Shown here: positions 55,040-64,000 of the stretch, one piece after another
Layout of the letters: each line of letters opens with the position of its first letter
Numbering within the stretch: the stretch's first letter is position 1
From: an uncultured Flavobacteriales bacterium
Lineage (GTDB): Bacteria; Bacteroidota; Bacteroidia; Flavobacteriales; BACL11
Assembly: GCA_949372805.1 (NCBI GenBank)
Contig: CASIBH010000001.1
Location: 82,771-146,770, forward strand
Length of the DNA stretch: 64,000 nucleotides
Reading direction: 5' to 3'
Made by a program: the position numbers and the translations under genes
Notes under the pieces: generated by a model
The model's database searches: none
What the model saw: only the letters and a program-made list of their open reading frames with translations
Told to the model about the DNA's origin: nothing

Positions 55040-55835
55040 TTTTTATTTTTTCTAGATTTAATTGTTCAAAAGAATCTACTGACTCAATTATATAAACTGA
55101 GTTTAATTTATTAAAATCTATAAATAAATCTATGATTATATCGTAATGACCAGTTTCAGAATTTGATTTATAAGAATTTATTGTCCCAATATCAATTCCC
55201 TTTGGGAAAATTGTGCTAAACCCATTTGTGCTAATTGTATCATCACGGTTTATGTTTACATGATTTGGTATGCTTTCAAGGCTTGCTCTTCTGTAATCAA
55301 ATCCATTCCATTTTAGTGATCCTGCATTATTTTGTTTGTTAAGTTTGACACTTATTGAGGAGTTCTTGTTTAGAATTGACATGGCTAGTGAAAATTTATT
55401 AGAAACAGAATGAACGATTCCCACAACTCCATTCAATGTTATTAATCCCATTCCCTCCATAACACCATGAAAACTTCCTTTGTTAAGTGTAATGAAGTTA
55501 TTTCTTTTACTAACAGTATTATTTATTACTTGTGATGATATAAAATCAAATTCTTTTTTTTCATTAATAATTGTTTTACTTTCTACCGAATTTATTAATG
55601 TAAGAAGTTTGGCATTTTCATTTGCCAGATATGTATTTACTTCTTTTAATTGAAAATAATCCTTTATATTTTGAGATATTGAATATATAAAGCCAGTATA
55701 TTCGCTTGTTTTTTTAATTATCCTATAATTCTGATAACTATTATTATTAATAATTAGAGTAAGTGAAATTGATTGAAATATTAAAAAAAGAAGAAGAAAA
55801 TGATACATTCTAATAAAACGTATGAGATTCTGCAT
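55032..55835 (-). CDS. mreC: rod-shape-determining protein MreC
   Basis: A 267-residue bitopic protein. An N-terminal helix (residues ~11-29) is followed by a short coiled-coil region (KDYFQLKEVNTYLANENAKL) and the periplasmic beta-domain containing GVMEGMGLITLNGVVGIVHS, the MreC hallmark. MreC links cytoplasmic MreB to PBP2/RodA. It begins 9 bases after mreB. Confidence 0.95.
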   Translation of the reverse strand: MQNLIRFIRMYHFLLLFLIFQSISLTLIINNNSYQNYRIIKKTSEYTGFIYSISQNIKDYFQLKEVNTYLANENAKLLTLINSVESKTIINEKKEFDFISSQVINNTVSKRNNFITLNKGSFHGVMEGMGLITLNGVVGIVHSVSNKFSLAMSILNKNSSISVKLNKQNNAGSLKWNGFDYRRASLESIPNHVNINRDDTISTNGFSTIFPKGIDIGTINSYKSNSETGHYDIIIDLFIDFNKLNSVYIIESVDSFEQLNLEKIKND

Positions 55836-55844
55836 GAATTACTT

Positions 55845-56867
55845 TTATCTAATTAGGAATGTATAGCTTTCAGTATTTTTAAGTGCAATTCCAGTTCCTC
55901 TAGCTACTGCTCTTAATGGATCTTCTGCTACGTAAACTGGAAGTTTAGTTTTTTTAGAAATCCTTTTGTCTAAGCCTCTAAGCATCGACCCTCCGCCAGT
56001 TAAGTAAAGCCCTTCATTGTAAATATCTGCTGAAAGTGCTGGTGGTGTTTGAAATAAAGCGCTCATCACTGCTTCTTCAATTTGTTCAATTGAATTATTT
56101 AAAGATCCTGCAATCTCTTTGTACGTCACAATAATCTCTTTTGGAATACCACTCATCAAATCTCTTCCATGTACTGCATAATTTGGAGGTGGATCATCTA
56201 ATTCAGTTAAAGCTGAGCCCACGTTTATTTTAATTTGTTCAGCCATAATATCTCCAACTGCAATATTATGTCTGGTTTTCATATAGTTTTTAATATTATC
56301 TGTGAATTCATCACCGGCAACTCTTATAGATTTATCGCATACAATTCCACCTAGAGAAATTACAGCAATTTCAGTCGTTCCTCCGCCAATATCTATAACC
56401 ATGTTCCCTTTAGGTTCTAGCACATCAATTCCAATACCTATTGCAGCAGCCATTGGCTCATGAATTAGCCAAACATCTTTTGCTCCTGCGTGCTCTGCAG
56501 AGTCAACAACTGCTCTTTTCTCCACCTCTGTAACTCCAGAAGGTATACAAACTACCATTTTTAATGCAGGGGTGAAGAATGATCTTTTCCACGGTATCAT
56601 TTTTATGAAACCCCGTATCATTTGCTCGGATGATTGAAAGTCTGCAATAACACCATCTTTTAATGGTCTCATTGTCTCAATATTTTTATGAGCTTTACCA
56701 TGCATTTGCTGCGCTTTTTTTCCAATTGCAATTACTTCTCCTGTACGCACATTTTTAGCTACTATTGATGGCTCATCTACTACAACTTTGTCATTGTGAA
56801 TTATTAAGGTATTAGCAGTTCCAAGGTCAATGGCAATTGCTTCTTGCATAAAATCAAAAAATCCCAT
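55845..56867 (-). CDS. mreB: rod-shape-determining actin homologue MreB
   Basis: A 340-residue actin-fold ATPase that organises lateral wall synthesis. It shows phosphate-1 IDLGTANTLI, phosphate-2 VIDIGGGTTEIAVISLGGI, the EPMAAAIG connect motif and the adenosine motif YLTGGGSMLRGLD. The length is normal. It heads mreBCD-mrdA-rodA and follows purH by 14 bases. Confidence 0.98.
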   Translation of the reverse strand: MGFFDFMQEAIAIDLGTANTLIIHNDKVVVDEPSIVAKNVRTGEVIAIGKKAQQMHGKAHKNIETMRPLKDGVIADFQSSEQMIRGFIKMIPWKRSFFTPALKMVVCIPSGVTEVEKRAVVDSAEHAGAKDVWLIHEPMAAAIGIGIDVLEPKGNMVIDIGGGTTEIAVISLGGIVCDKSIRVAGDEFTDNIKNYMKTRHNIAVGDIMAEQIKINVGSALTELDDPPPNYAVHGRDLMSGIPKEIIVTYKEIAGSLNNSIEQIEEAVMSALFQTPPALSADIYNEGLYLTGGGSMLRGLDKRISKKTKLPVYVAEDPLRAVARGTGIALKNTESYTFLIR

Positions 56868-56881
56868 AGTTATATATTTTT

Positions 56882-58402
56882 TTAATGTTTAAAATGTCTT
56901 GTTTTTGTCATTATCATAGACATACTGTTTTGGTCGCAATACTCTATTGATAGATTATCTTTTATTGATCCTCCAGGCTGAATAACTGAGGATATACCAG
57001 CTTTATCAGCAAGCTTTACACAATCTGGGAATGGAAAAAAAGCATCTGAAGCCATTACTGACCCTGCAAGGTCTAAGTTAAATGATTTTGCTTTTTCAAC
57101 TGCTTGTTTTAATGCATCAACTCGTGATGTTTGCCCGACTCCACTTGATATTAATTGTTTGTTTTTAGCAAAAACAATTGTATTAGATTTTGTGTGTTTA
57201 CAAACTTTTGAGGCGAATATTAAATCTTCAATCTCTAATTCTGTTGGGTTTTTTACAGTAACCGTTTCCATAATTACTTTACTATCTGTAATCATGTCTT
57301 TTGATTGGAACAGTACCCCGTTTAAAGCTGTTCGATATTGCTGTTTAGGTAAAGTTAATTTTTTTTGTTTTAAAAGAACTCTTTTTTTCTTCATTTTTAA
57401 CAACTCAGTACTTTCTTTACTAAAGCTTGGTGCAATTAAAACTTCATAAAATAGTTTGTTTATTTCTTGAGCTGTTTCAAGATCTATTTCTTTATTAGTT
57501 ATTAAAACGCCACCAAATGCTGACACAGGGTCTCCCATTAGAGCATCTTTATATGCATCAATTAAATTTTTTCTACTTGCTACTCCGCAGGCATTGTTGT
57601 GTTTTAAAACAATAAATGTAGTTTCATTAAATTCAGAAATTAAATTTACTGCGGCATCAACATCTAGTAAATTGTTATATGACAATTCTTTGCCAGATAT
57701 TTGTTCAAACATTTCATCAATATCTCCAAAAAATATTCCTTTTTGATGCGGGTTTTCTCCGTATCTTAATTCTTTGTTTTTAGTAAAACTCTCTTTAAAA
57801 ACTGTTGGTTCATTACTTAAATAATTAAATATTGCCGTGTCATAATGAGATGAAATATTAAAAGCTTCACCAGCAAACTCTCTTCTTAATTCAATTGAAG
57901 TTGCATTACCTTGGTTTTTAAGGATTTCTATAGTTTTAGAATATTGATTTTTTGAAGAAACTACTAAAACATCATTAAAGTTTTTTGCTGCAGCTCTTAT
58001 TAATGAAATACCTCCAATATCTATTTTTTCAATAATTTCTTCATGTGAATTATCTTCTTGAACAGTTTTTTCAAAAGGGTATAAATCAACAACAACTAAA
58101 TCAAATTGTTCAATTTGATATTCCTGTAACTCTCTTTGATCACTTTCATTATCTCTTCTTGAGAGTATTCCGCCAAATACATTAGGATGTAATGTTTTAA
58201 CTCTTCCTCCTAAGATTGAAGGAAAGCCTGTTGTGTCTTCAACTTTATTAACCTTAATGTTTAAATTTGATATATACTTTTCTGTACCTCCAGTAGAGTA
58301 GATGTTGATGTTTAGCTCATTTAGTTTCTTAACAAGAGTGTCTAATCCGTCTTTGTTAAAAACAGATATTAAAGCATTTTTAATTTGTTTAGGTTGATTC
58401 AT
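56882..58402 (-). CDS. purH: bifunctional AICAR formyltransferase / IMP cyclohydrolase
   Basis: A 506-residue enzyme for the last two steps of IMP synthesis. The N-terminal IMP cyclohydrolase domain has ALISVFNKDGLD, YSTGGTEKYI, GFPSILGGRVKTLHP and IDIGGISLIRAAAKN; the C-terminal formyltransferase domain has LRYGENPHQKG, VLKHNNACGVA, FGGVLITN and ASDAFFPFPDC. ATG 58402 gives the usual PurH length; a longer frame to 58453 adds 17 atypical residues. It is followed by mreB after 14 bases. Confidence 0.97.
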   Translation of the reverse strand: MNQPKQIKNALISVFNKDGLDTLVKKLNELNINIYSTGGTEKYISNLNIKVNKVEDTTGFPSILGGRVKTLHPNVFGGILSRRDNESDQRELQEYQIEQFDLVVVDLYPFEKTVQEDNSHEEIIEKIDIGGISLIRAAAKNFNDVLVVSSKNQYSKTIEILKNQGNATSIELRREFAGEAFNISSHYDTAIFNYLSNEPTVFKESFTKNKELRYGENPHQKGIFFGDIDEMFEQISGKELSYNNLLDVDAAVNLISEFNETTFIVLKHNNACGVASRKNLIDAYKDALMGDPVSAFGGVLITNKEIDLETAQEINKLFYEVLIAPSFSKESTELLKMKKKRVLLKQKKLTLPKQQYRTALNGVLFQSKDMITDSKVIMETVTVKNPTELEIEDLIFASKVCKHTKSNTIVFAKNKQLISSGVGQTSRVDALKQAVEKAKSFNLDLAGSVMASDAFFPFPDCVKLADKAGISSVIQPGGSIKDNLSIEYCDQNSMSMIMTKTRHFKH

Positions 58403-58518
58403 TTGAATGAAAGTATTATATGCAATTTTACCCAAATCAAATATAAAAATCAAGCCATTTCTTTCTTATTAAATTTTTTGTTAATAACTTCGCTTAGTTG
58501 TTGAAATAGTCCTTTGAT

Positions 58519-61500
58519 CTATTCATTTAAGACTTTTTTAAATATCGTTAATAATTCATTTAAGCTTAAGATATTATCATATTGAAGACATACTTTTTCT
58601 TTAATTTCTTTTATTTTAATTTTATCCTGATTCATTTTAACATAATCAAGAATTTTTGTAAATGAACTTGATTGATAATAATTTGTATTTTGATTATGAG
58701 GTAAATATGCTCTTAAATTATTATTCTTTAATACAATTCTTTCAAAGCCTAATTCTTTAGCTTTCCATTTGACATTTAATAATTTAAAAATATTAAATAT
58801 ATTTTTCGGCAAAGCTCCAAATCTATCAACTAAATTATTCTTGAAGATTTCTAATTCTTCATCATCCTTAATATCATTTAGTGCTTTATATAATGCAATT
58901 CTTTCTTCAATATTTATAACATAAGATTCAGGTATCTGAATTTCTAAATCTGTATCAATTTGACAATCTTTAATTTTAAATTCACTTTTTGGTTCTTTAA
59001 ATAAATTTTTAAATTTCTCTTCTTTGAGTTCTTCAACAGCTTCAGCGAGAATTCTTTGATACATTTCAAAGCCAATTTCATTTATAAAACCGCTTTGATC
59101 TCCGCCTAAAAGATCACCTGCTCCTCGAATATCAAGATCTCTCATGGCTATTTTAAAACCACTTCCTATATTAGAGAATTGTTCTAATGCGTTTAGTCTT
59201 CTTCTTGAATCTTCCGAAATATGATTTAGTGGAGGGCTTATCAAAAAACAAAAGGCTTGTTTATCACTTCTTCCAACACGACCTCTCATTTGGTGTAGAT
59301 CGCTTAAGCCAAAATTCTGAGCGTTATTAATAATAATAGTATTTGCATTTGGAATATCAACACCATTTTCTATTATAGTAGTTGAAACTAATATATCAAA
59401 TTGACCTTCAATAAAATCAATCATTAAACTTTCAATTTTATTGCCAGGCATTTGTCCATGACCAATTTTGATTTTTGCATCAGGGCAAATTCTTTGAATA
59501 AAGCCTGCTATTTCATTTATGTTTTCTACTCTATTATGAACAAAAAATACTTGTCCATTTCTATTGATTTCATATTTAATAGCATCTCTTATTTTTTCTT
59601 CATTAAATCCAATTATATTTGTTTGAATACTTTGTCTATTTGGTGGAGGTGTGTTTATGATAGACAAATCTCTTGCTCCTAAAAGTGAGAATTGTAATGT
59701 TCTTGGAATAGGTGTTGCTGTTAATGTCAAGGAATCAACATTTGTTTTAAATGCTTTTAGCTTATCTTTGATATTAACTCCAAATTTTTGTTCCTCATCA
59801 ACTATCAGTAAACCAAGATCTTTAAAATGTACATCTTTCCCAACTATTCTGTGAGTTCCAATGATAACATCAATACCTCCATTTTGGATTTTTTTAAGAA
59901 TCTCATTTTGTTCCGATTTTGTTCTAAATCTATTTAGGTAATCAACATTACATGGAAGTTTTGCTAGTCTTTTTTTAAATGTTTTATAATGTTGAAGAGC
60001 TAAAATAGTTGTTGGAACTAAAATAGCAACCTGTTTGTTATCTGCTACTGCTTTAAAAGCAGCTCTTATTGCTATTTCTGTTTTACCAAACCCTACATCG
60101 CCACATACTAAGCGATCCATTGGCATAATTTTTTCCATATCTTCTTTTATTGCTAAAGTTGCTTTAGATTGATCAGGAGTATCTTCAAACATAAATGATG
60201 CTTCTAATTCTTGTTGAAGATATGTGTCTGGTGAAAATTGAAACCCTTCTTGTGATTTTCTTTTTGCATAAAGCTTTATTAGGTTAAATGCTATCTCTTT
60301 AACTCTGTTTTTAGTTTTTTGTTTACTTTTATTCCAAGTAGGCGTTCCTAATTGATGCATTTTTGGAGAAGATCCTTCTTTTGCTGAGAACTTAGCTATT
60401 TTATGTAAAGCATGAATACTAATGTATAATATGTCACCACCTCTATAGCTTAATTTTATAACTTCTTGAGTTTGATTATTATTGGAGATTTTATGAAGTC
60501 CATTAAATTGACCAATTCCATGATCAATATGTGTAATATAATCTCCTATTTTTAAACTAGTAAGTTGTTTTATAGTGATTGCTTGCTTGTCACTAAATTT
60601 TGTTTTTGATTTAAATCGATGGTGTCTGTCAAAGATCTGATGATCTGTATAAATAGCAACTTTATTATCATAATCAATAAAACCTTCATGTAACAAGATT
60701 TGATAATATTCTATTTTTATTTTTTGATCCTTATCCATTAATATATTTTTAATCCTTTCTTCTTGCTCTTCAGACGAACAAAGGATTATATTGCGAATAT
60801 TATTTGTTTGATTCTTTTGTAAATCCATTAATAATATATCAATATTTTTATTGAATGGAATCAGAGGAGAACATTCCCTAATTATAACATTTTCCTTGTT
60901 TTCAGGTGCAGACATTTTAATGATAGTTTTATTAACTAGAGAATTGTTAAATGTTATACTATTACTAAATAGATATGATGGGTTTTGTTTGAAAATAGTA
61001 GATTTTTTTTCAAGATTTGAAAAAATTTCTTCTGTTTTTGTAAAATTATCATCTAGAGAAGTTAGAGTGTAGTTAAGATTTTTAATCCAAATATTTGAAT
61101 CTTCTGTAAAATATTCAAGAAAACAAACTTGATTATTTTGAATATATTTTGCTTCTGTATTTGGAATTATTTTTACTTTATTTTCTAATTTGATAGATAA
61201 TTGACTGTTCACACTAAATGTTCTTAGAGACTCAATTTCATCTCCAATTAATTCAATTCTAATAGGGTGTTCACTTGCATATGAGAAAATATCAATTATA
61301 CCACCCCTTACTGAAAATTGTCCAGGATCAGTTACAAAATTTGTTGATTTGAAATTTAAATTAATTAGATTTTTCTCAAATTCTTCAGCTTCTAATCTTT
61401 GATTTACTTTTAATGATATTGTTTGCTTTCTTAATTCTTTTTTACTTATCACTTTCTCAAATAATGCTTCAGAATATGTGATTACAATTGTATTTTTTTT

Positions 61501-61836
61501 ACTATTTAATTTATTTAAAACCTCAGCTCTTTGTAAAACATTAGTGTTTTCTGTTTCTTCAATTTGATATGGTCTTCTATAGGATGCGGGATAAAAGAAT
61601 ACTTCTTTTTTTGAGATTTTTTCTAAATCATTTATAAAGTATGAGGCCTCTTCTTTGTCACTAAAAATAAAAAGATTATTTTTTTTTGAATCCTCTATAA
61701 TATTTATGAAATCTATAGCAAGTGAAGACCCAATACTACCACTATAAAAAATTGAAGGAGTATTATTGTCTAAAAGTTTTTTAAGTCTCTTTAGGCTTAC
61801 AGATTCTGTAAAAAAATCTAATAATTTTTCTAACAA
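58519..61836 (-). CDS. mfd: transcription-repair coupling factor
   Basis: A 1105-residue SF2 translocase that removes stalled RNA polymerase and recruits UvrA. It has UvrB-like N-terminal domains, a CarD-like RNA polymerase interaction domain (KIGDYITHIDHGIGQFNGL), helicase motifs GDVGFGKTEIA, VDEEQKFGV, TATPIPRTL and MRGRVGRSDKQAF, and a C-terminal TRCF domain. The start is TTG at 61836, one base after the phosphofructokinase stop; no nearby ATG would keep the N-terminus. Confidence 0.97.
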   Translation of the reverse strand: MLEKLLDFFTESVSLKRLKKLLDNNTPSIFYSGSIGSSLAIDFINIIEDSKKNNLFIFSDKEEASYFINDLEKISKKEVFFYPASYRRPYQIEETENTNVLQRAEVLNKLNSKKNTIVITYSEALFEKVISKKELRKQTISLKVNQRLEAEEFEKNLINLNFKSTNFVTDPGQFSVRGGIIDIFSYASEHPIRIELIGDEIESLRTFSVNSQLSIKLENKVKIIPNTEAKYIQNNQVCFLEYFTEDSNIWIKNLNYTLTSLDDNFTKTEEIFSNLEKKSTIFKQNPSYLFSNSITFNNSLVNKTIIKMSAPENKENVIIRECSPLIPFNKNIDILLMDLQKNQTNNIRNIILCSSEEQEERIKNILMDKDQKIKIEYYQILLHEGFIDYDNKVAIYTDHQIFDRHHRFKSKTKFSDKQAITIKQLTSLKIGDYITHIDHGIGQFNGLHKISNNNQTQEVIKLSYRGGDILYISIHALHKIAKFSAKEGSSPKMHQLGTPTWNKSKQKTKNRVKEIAFNLIKLYAKRKSQEGFQFSPDTYLQQELEASFMFEDTPDQSKATLAIKEDMEKIMPMDRLVCGDVGFGKTEIAIRAAFKAVADNKQVAILVPTTILALQHYKTFKKRLAKLPCNVDYLNRFRTKSEQNEILKKIQNGGIDVIIGTHRIVGKDVHFKDLGLLIVDEEQKFGVNIKDKLKAFKTNVDSLTLTATPIPRTLQFSLLGARDLSIINTPPPNRQSIQTNIIGFNEEKIRDAIKYEINRNGQVFFVHNRVENINEIAGFIQRICPDAKIKIGHGQMPGNKIESLMIDFIEGQFDILVSTTIIENGVDIPNANTIIINNAQNFGLSDLHQMRGRVGRSDKQAFCFLISPPLNHISEDSRRRLNALEQFSNIGSGFKIAMRDLDIRGAGDLLGGDQSGFINEIGFEMYQRILAEAVEELKEEKFKNLFKEPKSEFKIKDCQIDTDLEIQIPESYVINIEERIALYKALNDIKDDEELEIFKNNLVDRFGALPKNIFNIFKLLNVKWKAKELGFERIVLKNNNLRAYLPHNQNTNYYQSSSFTKILDYVKMNQDKIKIKEIKEKVCLQYDNILSLNELLTIFKKVLNE

Positions 61837-61837
61837 A

Positions 61838-63028
61838 CTATATGCTATTTATTTCCTGAATCATTTTTTGATACCATAATTTTTTAGTGTCAAATACTTT
61901 GCCACCTTTAATTCTTGGGAATTCTATACAAGATAGTAAGTCATTATTGTCTTCATCCCAGCCAATAACTCCACTTTTTCCATTAACGGCACATTCTACA
62001 GCTTTATCAGCGCAATCAAAGATTAAATTTAAATCTTTTTCATTTGCTTTAGCAGACCTACTGAAGTAGCCACTTTTTTGAACAAGTACTTTTTTTGCAT
62101 TAAGTCTATTTGATAGTTCTTTTGCAAACCATTTACCAGGATTTATTTCATCTAATCTAACATGTCCAAATGCATCTCTTGGAATTTTCTCACCAGTCTT
62201 TTGCATTTCATCAACTATTGTGTCAATGCCAGCTCCTTCACTTAAGAAAATGTTAACACAATCATATTCGTCCATAATTTTATTTAACCTTTCAGCTTCT
62301 TTATCAAGATTTATTTCTTCTTCTGGGATCAAAATTAAATGTACTTCCCATTTATTTTTATTTAGACCGATTTCATCAAGAAAGTTAAATTTCTCTAGTC
62401 TTTGCCTATACTCATATGCAGTAGCTGCGGTTAGCCAACCACAATTTCTGCCCATTACTTCATGAACAATTAATTGTCTATTGCTAGTTGTATTTTCATT
62501 CACTATATTTTCAAAAAATATTGCTCCTTGTTCGGCAGCTGTCCATGCTCCAAGTGTTTGTTTTATTGGAAAGACATCGTTATCAATAGTTTTAGGTAAG
62601 CCAACAACTGTTAAAGAATAGTTATTTTCTTTTAGATATTTAGAGAGATCAGCTGCAGTTGTATTTGTATCATCCCCTCCAATTGTATGTAAAATTGTAA
62701 CATTATCTTTAATAAGTTGTTTCGCAGCTATTTCAAGAGGGTTTTCTCCTTCTTTTATGTATCCTTTTTTAATACAATCTTCAATATTGGTTAGCTTTAC
62801 TCTACTATTACCAAGCGGGCTTCCTCCAAATTCATAGAAATTAGAGATTTTTGATTCAAGTGATTTAGGAAATTTTAAAATATTCCCCTCTAGTAATCCT
62901 TTATATCCATTTTTATATCCAATAATTTCAGAAGTTGGATATTTCTTTATATAGTTTTCAGTTAACCTTCCAATTGAGGCTGAAAGGCAAGGTGCTATTC
63001 CGCCAGAAGTTAAAAATGCAATTTTCAT
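61838..63028 (-). CDS. 6-phosphofructokinase, probably pyrophosphate-dependent
   Basis: A 396-residue phosphofructokinase. The sequence GGDDTNTTA has Asp where ATP-dependent enzymes have Gly, and LPKTIDND has Lys where those have Gly; both changes mark PPi-PFK (Pfp). Other motifs are MGRNCGWLTAATA and the fructose-6-phosphate region. It would run glycolysis reversibly with pyrophosphate. ATG 63028 is chosen, because the upstream TTG at 63037 lies in a probable promoter region. mfd follows closely. Confidence 0.88.
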   Translation of the reverse strand: MKIAFLTSGGIAPCLSASIGRLTENYIKKYPTSEIIGYKNGYKGLLEGNILKFPKSLESKISNFYEFGGSPLGNSRVKLTNIEDCIKKGYIKEGENPLEIAAKQLIKDNVTILHTIGGDDTNTTAADLSKYLKENNYSLTVVGLPKTIDNDVFPIKQTLGAWTAAEQGAIFFENIVNENTTSNRQLIVHEVMGRNCGWLTAATAYEYRQRLEKFNFLDEIGLNKNKWEVHLILIPEEEINLDKEAERLNKIMDEYDCVNIFLSEGAGIDTIVDEMQKTGEKIPRDAFGHVRLDEINPGKWFAKELSNRLNAKKVLVQKSGYFSRSAKANEKDLNLIFDCADKAVECAVNGKSGVIGWDEDNNDLLSCIEFPRIKGGKVFDTKKLWYQKMIQEINSI

Positions 63029-63077
63029 ATACTGCAAATATCTAATATTTTCATTAATTATTTAATAAAACTATTAG

Positions 63078-63085
63078 TAACTTTG
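63078..63085 (+). promoter_or_regulatory. -7 box TAACTTTG for the aspartate kinase gene
   Basis: TAACTTTG fits TAnnTTTG and lies 22 bases before the ATG at 63108, in the region divergent from the phosphofructokinase gene. Confidence 0.45.
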
Positions 63086-63107
63086 TTTTAGTAAAAACTT
63101 AATTTTT

Positions 63108-64000
63108 ATGAAAGAAATTTTAAAATTTGGAGGTGCGTCTATTAAAGATGCTAAATCAATTACAGCTGTCTCTAAAATTATAAAAGACTATCCAAATCAT
63201 AATATTGTTATTGTATTCTCAGCAATTGCTACTGTGACAAACCTTTTAGAGGGTTTAGTTGAGGCATATCACAGAAAAGATGATGATGTTGTTATTAAAT
63301 TTAATGAAATTAAATCTTTGCATATTTCAATATCAAAAAACCTTTTTGAACAAGAACATTTTATTTTTGATATTATAAATAATTTATTTGTTGAAATAGA
63401 ATGGGCGTTAGAGGAGGAGCCTAATCAAATGTATTCATATGATTATGATCAAATTGTATCTGTTGGAGAGTTACTTTCATCTCATATAATGAGTGAGTAT
63501 TTAAAAATAGATGGATTTAAAAATGAATTAATTGATATTAGAGATGTTTTTAAATCTGACAATAATTATCAAAATGCTAATATTGATTGGGATTTAACTA
63601 AAGAAATATGTAAACAAAAAATTAAAAATATTCCTGTTGTTACTCAAGGTTTTTTAGCGTGTTCTTCTGAGAATTTCACAACAACTTTGGGGAGAGAAGG
63701 GTCTGATTATAGCGCTGCTATACTGGGTAATGTTTTAAATGCAGAAAGAGTAGTAATTTGGAAGGACGTAAATGGAGTTTTAAATTCAGATCCAAGGCAC
63801 TTTAGTGATTCAAAGCTTTTAGATGAATTATCATTTTCTGAAGCAATAGAACTCGCTTATTATGGAGCTAAAGTGATTCATCCTAAAACAATTCAACCCT
63901 TGCAGGTAAAAAATATTCCATTACAAGTTAGATCATTTATTAATCTTGAAAATCCAGGCACAATCATTAATGATTGTCAAATCACTTACGATATGCCATC
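63108..64000 (+). CDS. aspartate kinase (partial, cut by window end)
   Basis: The first 297 codons of a monofunctional aspartokinase, continuing past the window. Aspartokinase makes aspartyl phosphate for lysine, threonine and methionine synthesis. The N-terminal LKFGGASIKDA is the kinase motif in the Bacteroidota form, and TTLGREGSDYSAA, VWKDVNGVLNSDPR and AYYGAKVIHPKTI are the other family blocks. The kinase domain is nearly complete; any ACT regulatory domain would lie beyond the end. Confidence 0.95.
   Translation, partial: MKEILKFGGASIKDAKSITAVSKIIKDYPNHNIVIVFSAIATVTNLLEGLVEAYHRKDDDVVIKFNEIKSLHISISKNLFEQEHFIFDIINNLFVEIEWALEEEPNQMYSYDYDQIVSVGELLSSHIMSEYLKIDGFKNELIDIRDVFKSDNNYQNANIDWDLTKEICKQKIKNIPVVTQGFLACSSENFTTTLGREGSDYSAAILGNVLNAERVVIWKDVNGVLNSDPRHFSDSKLLDELSFSEAIELAYYGAKVIHPKTIQPLQVKNIPLQVRSFINLENPGTIINDCQITYDMP

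Overview
The window reads as a chromosomal segment of a low-GC Bacteroidota bacterium, most likely a marine member of the Flavobacteriales. Support comes from SprA/Sov (the outer-membrane translocon of the type IX secretion system, T9SS), several secreted proteins with T9SS C-terminal sorting domains, -7 promoter boxes of the Bacteroidota form TAnnTTTG in front of many genes, no obvious Shine-Dalgarno sequences, and gene orders usual in Flavobacteria (rodA-pbp2-mreDCB; coaX-OMP-TPR-lptC-CNNM-PpiD). No rRNA, CRISPR array, transposase or phage gene was seen.

Layout. 0.2-9.8 kb: a small T9SS cargo protein, ruvA, the giant sprA, gcvH and a TonB-type energy transducer. 9.8-12.6 kb (minus): cysC-cysD-cysN, which make PAPS. 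12.6-23.8 kb (plus): a compact run of eleven genes with mostly overlapping ends: deoC, cysQ, a Wzx-like flippase, two sulfotransferases, a Wzy-like polymerase, an NAD-dependent sugar epimerase, a secreted glycoside hydrolase, two more sulfotransferases and a family 2 glycosyltransferase. 23.8-26.2 kb (minus): an MBOAT O-acyltransferase with an SGNH/AlgJ-like partner. 26.4-30.2 kb (plus): a family 4 glycosyltransferase, gmhA, gmhB and a Wzi/RemB-like outer-membrane protein. Together 9.8-30.2 kb looks like one locus for a sulfated, probably O-acylated surface polysaccharide, including donor supply (CysC/D/N) and removal of the PAP by-product (CysQ). This is the most interesting system in the window.

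30.2-35.8 kb: tsaB, a DEAD-box RNA helicase and gcvP. 35.9-43.2 kb: three paralogous T9SS cargo proteins of about 600-630 residues, each with its own TATATTTG promoter box, interrupted by an arylsulfotransferase-like secreted protein. 43.2-44.1 kb: a TIGR02206/YwaF-like membrane gene broken by two in-frame TAA codons, beside a tRNA-Phe. 44.2-51.5 kb (plus): coaX, an outer-membrane protein, a TPR protein, lptC, a CNNM/CorC-type protein and a PpiD-like isomerase. 51.5-63.0 kb (minus): rodA, mrdA, mreD, mreC, mreB, purH, mfd and a PPi-type phosphofructokinase. The window ends inside an aspartate kinase gene.

Several obvious start calls needed correction. Some apparent TTG or GTG starts lie in promoter boxes or just upstream of an ATG that overlaps the previous stop codon. 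sprA, coaX and mfd do appear to use TTG.
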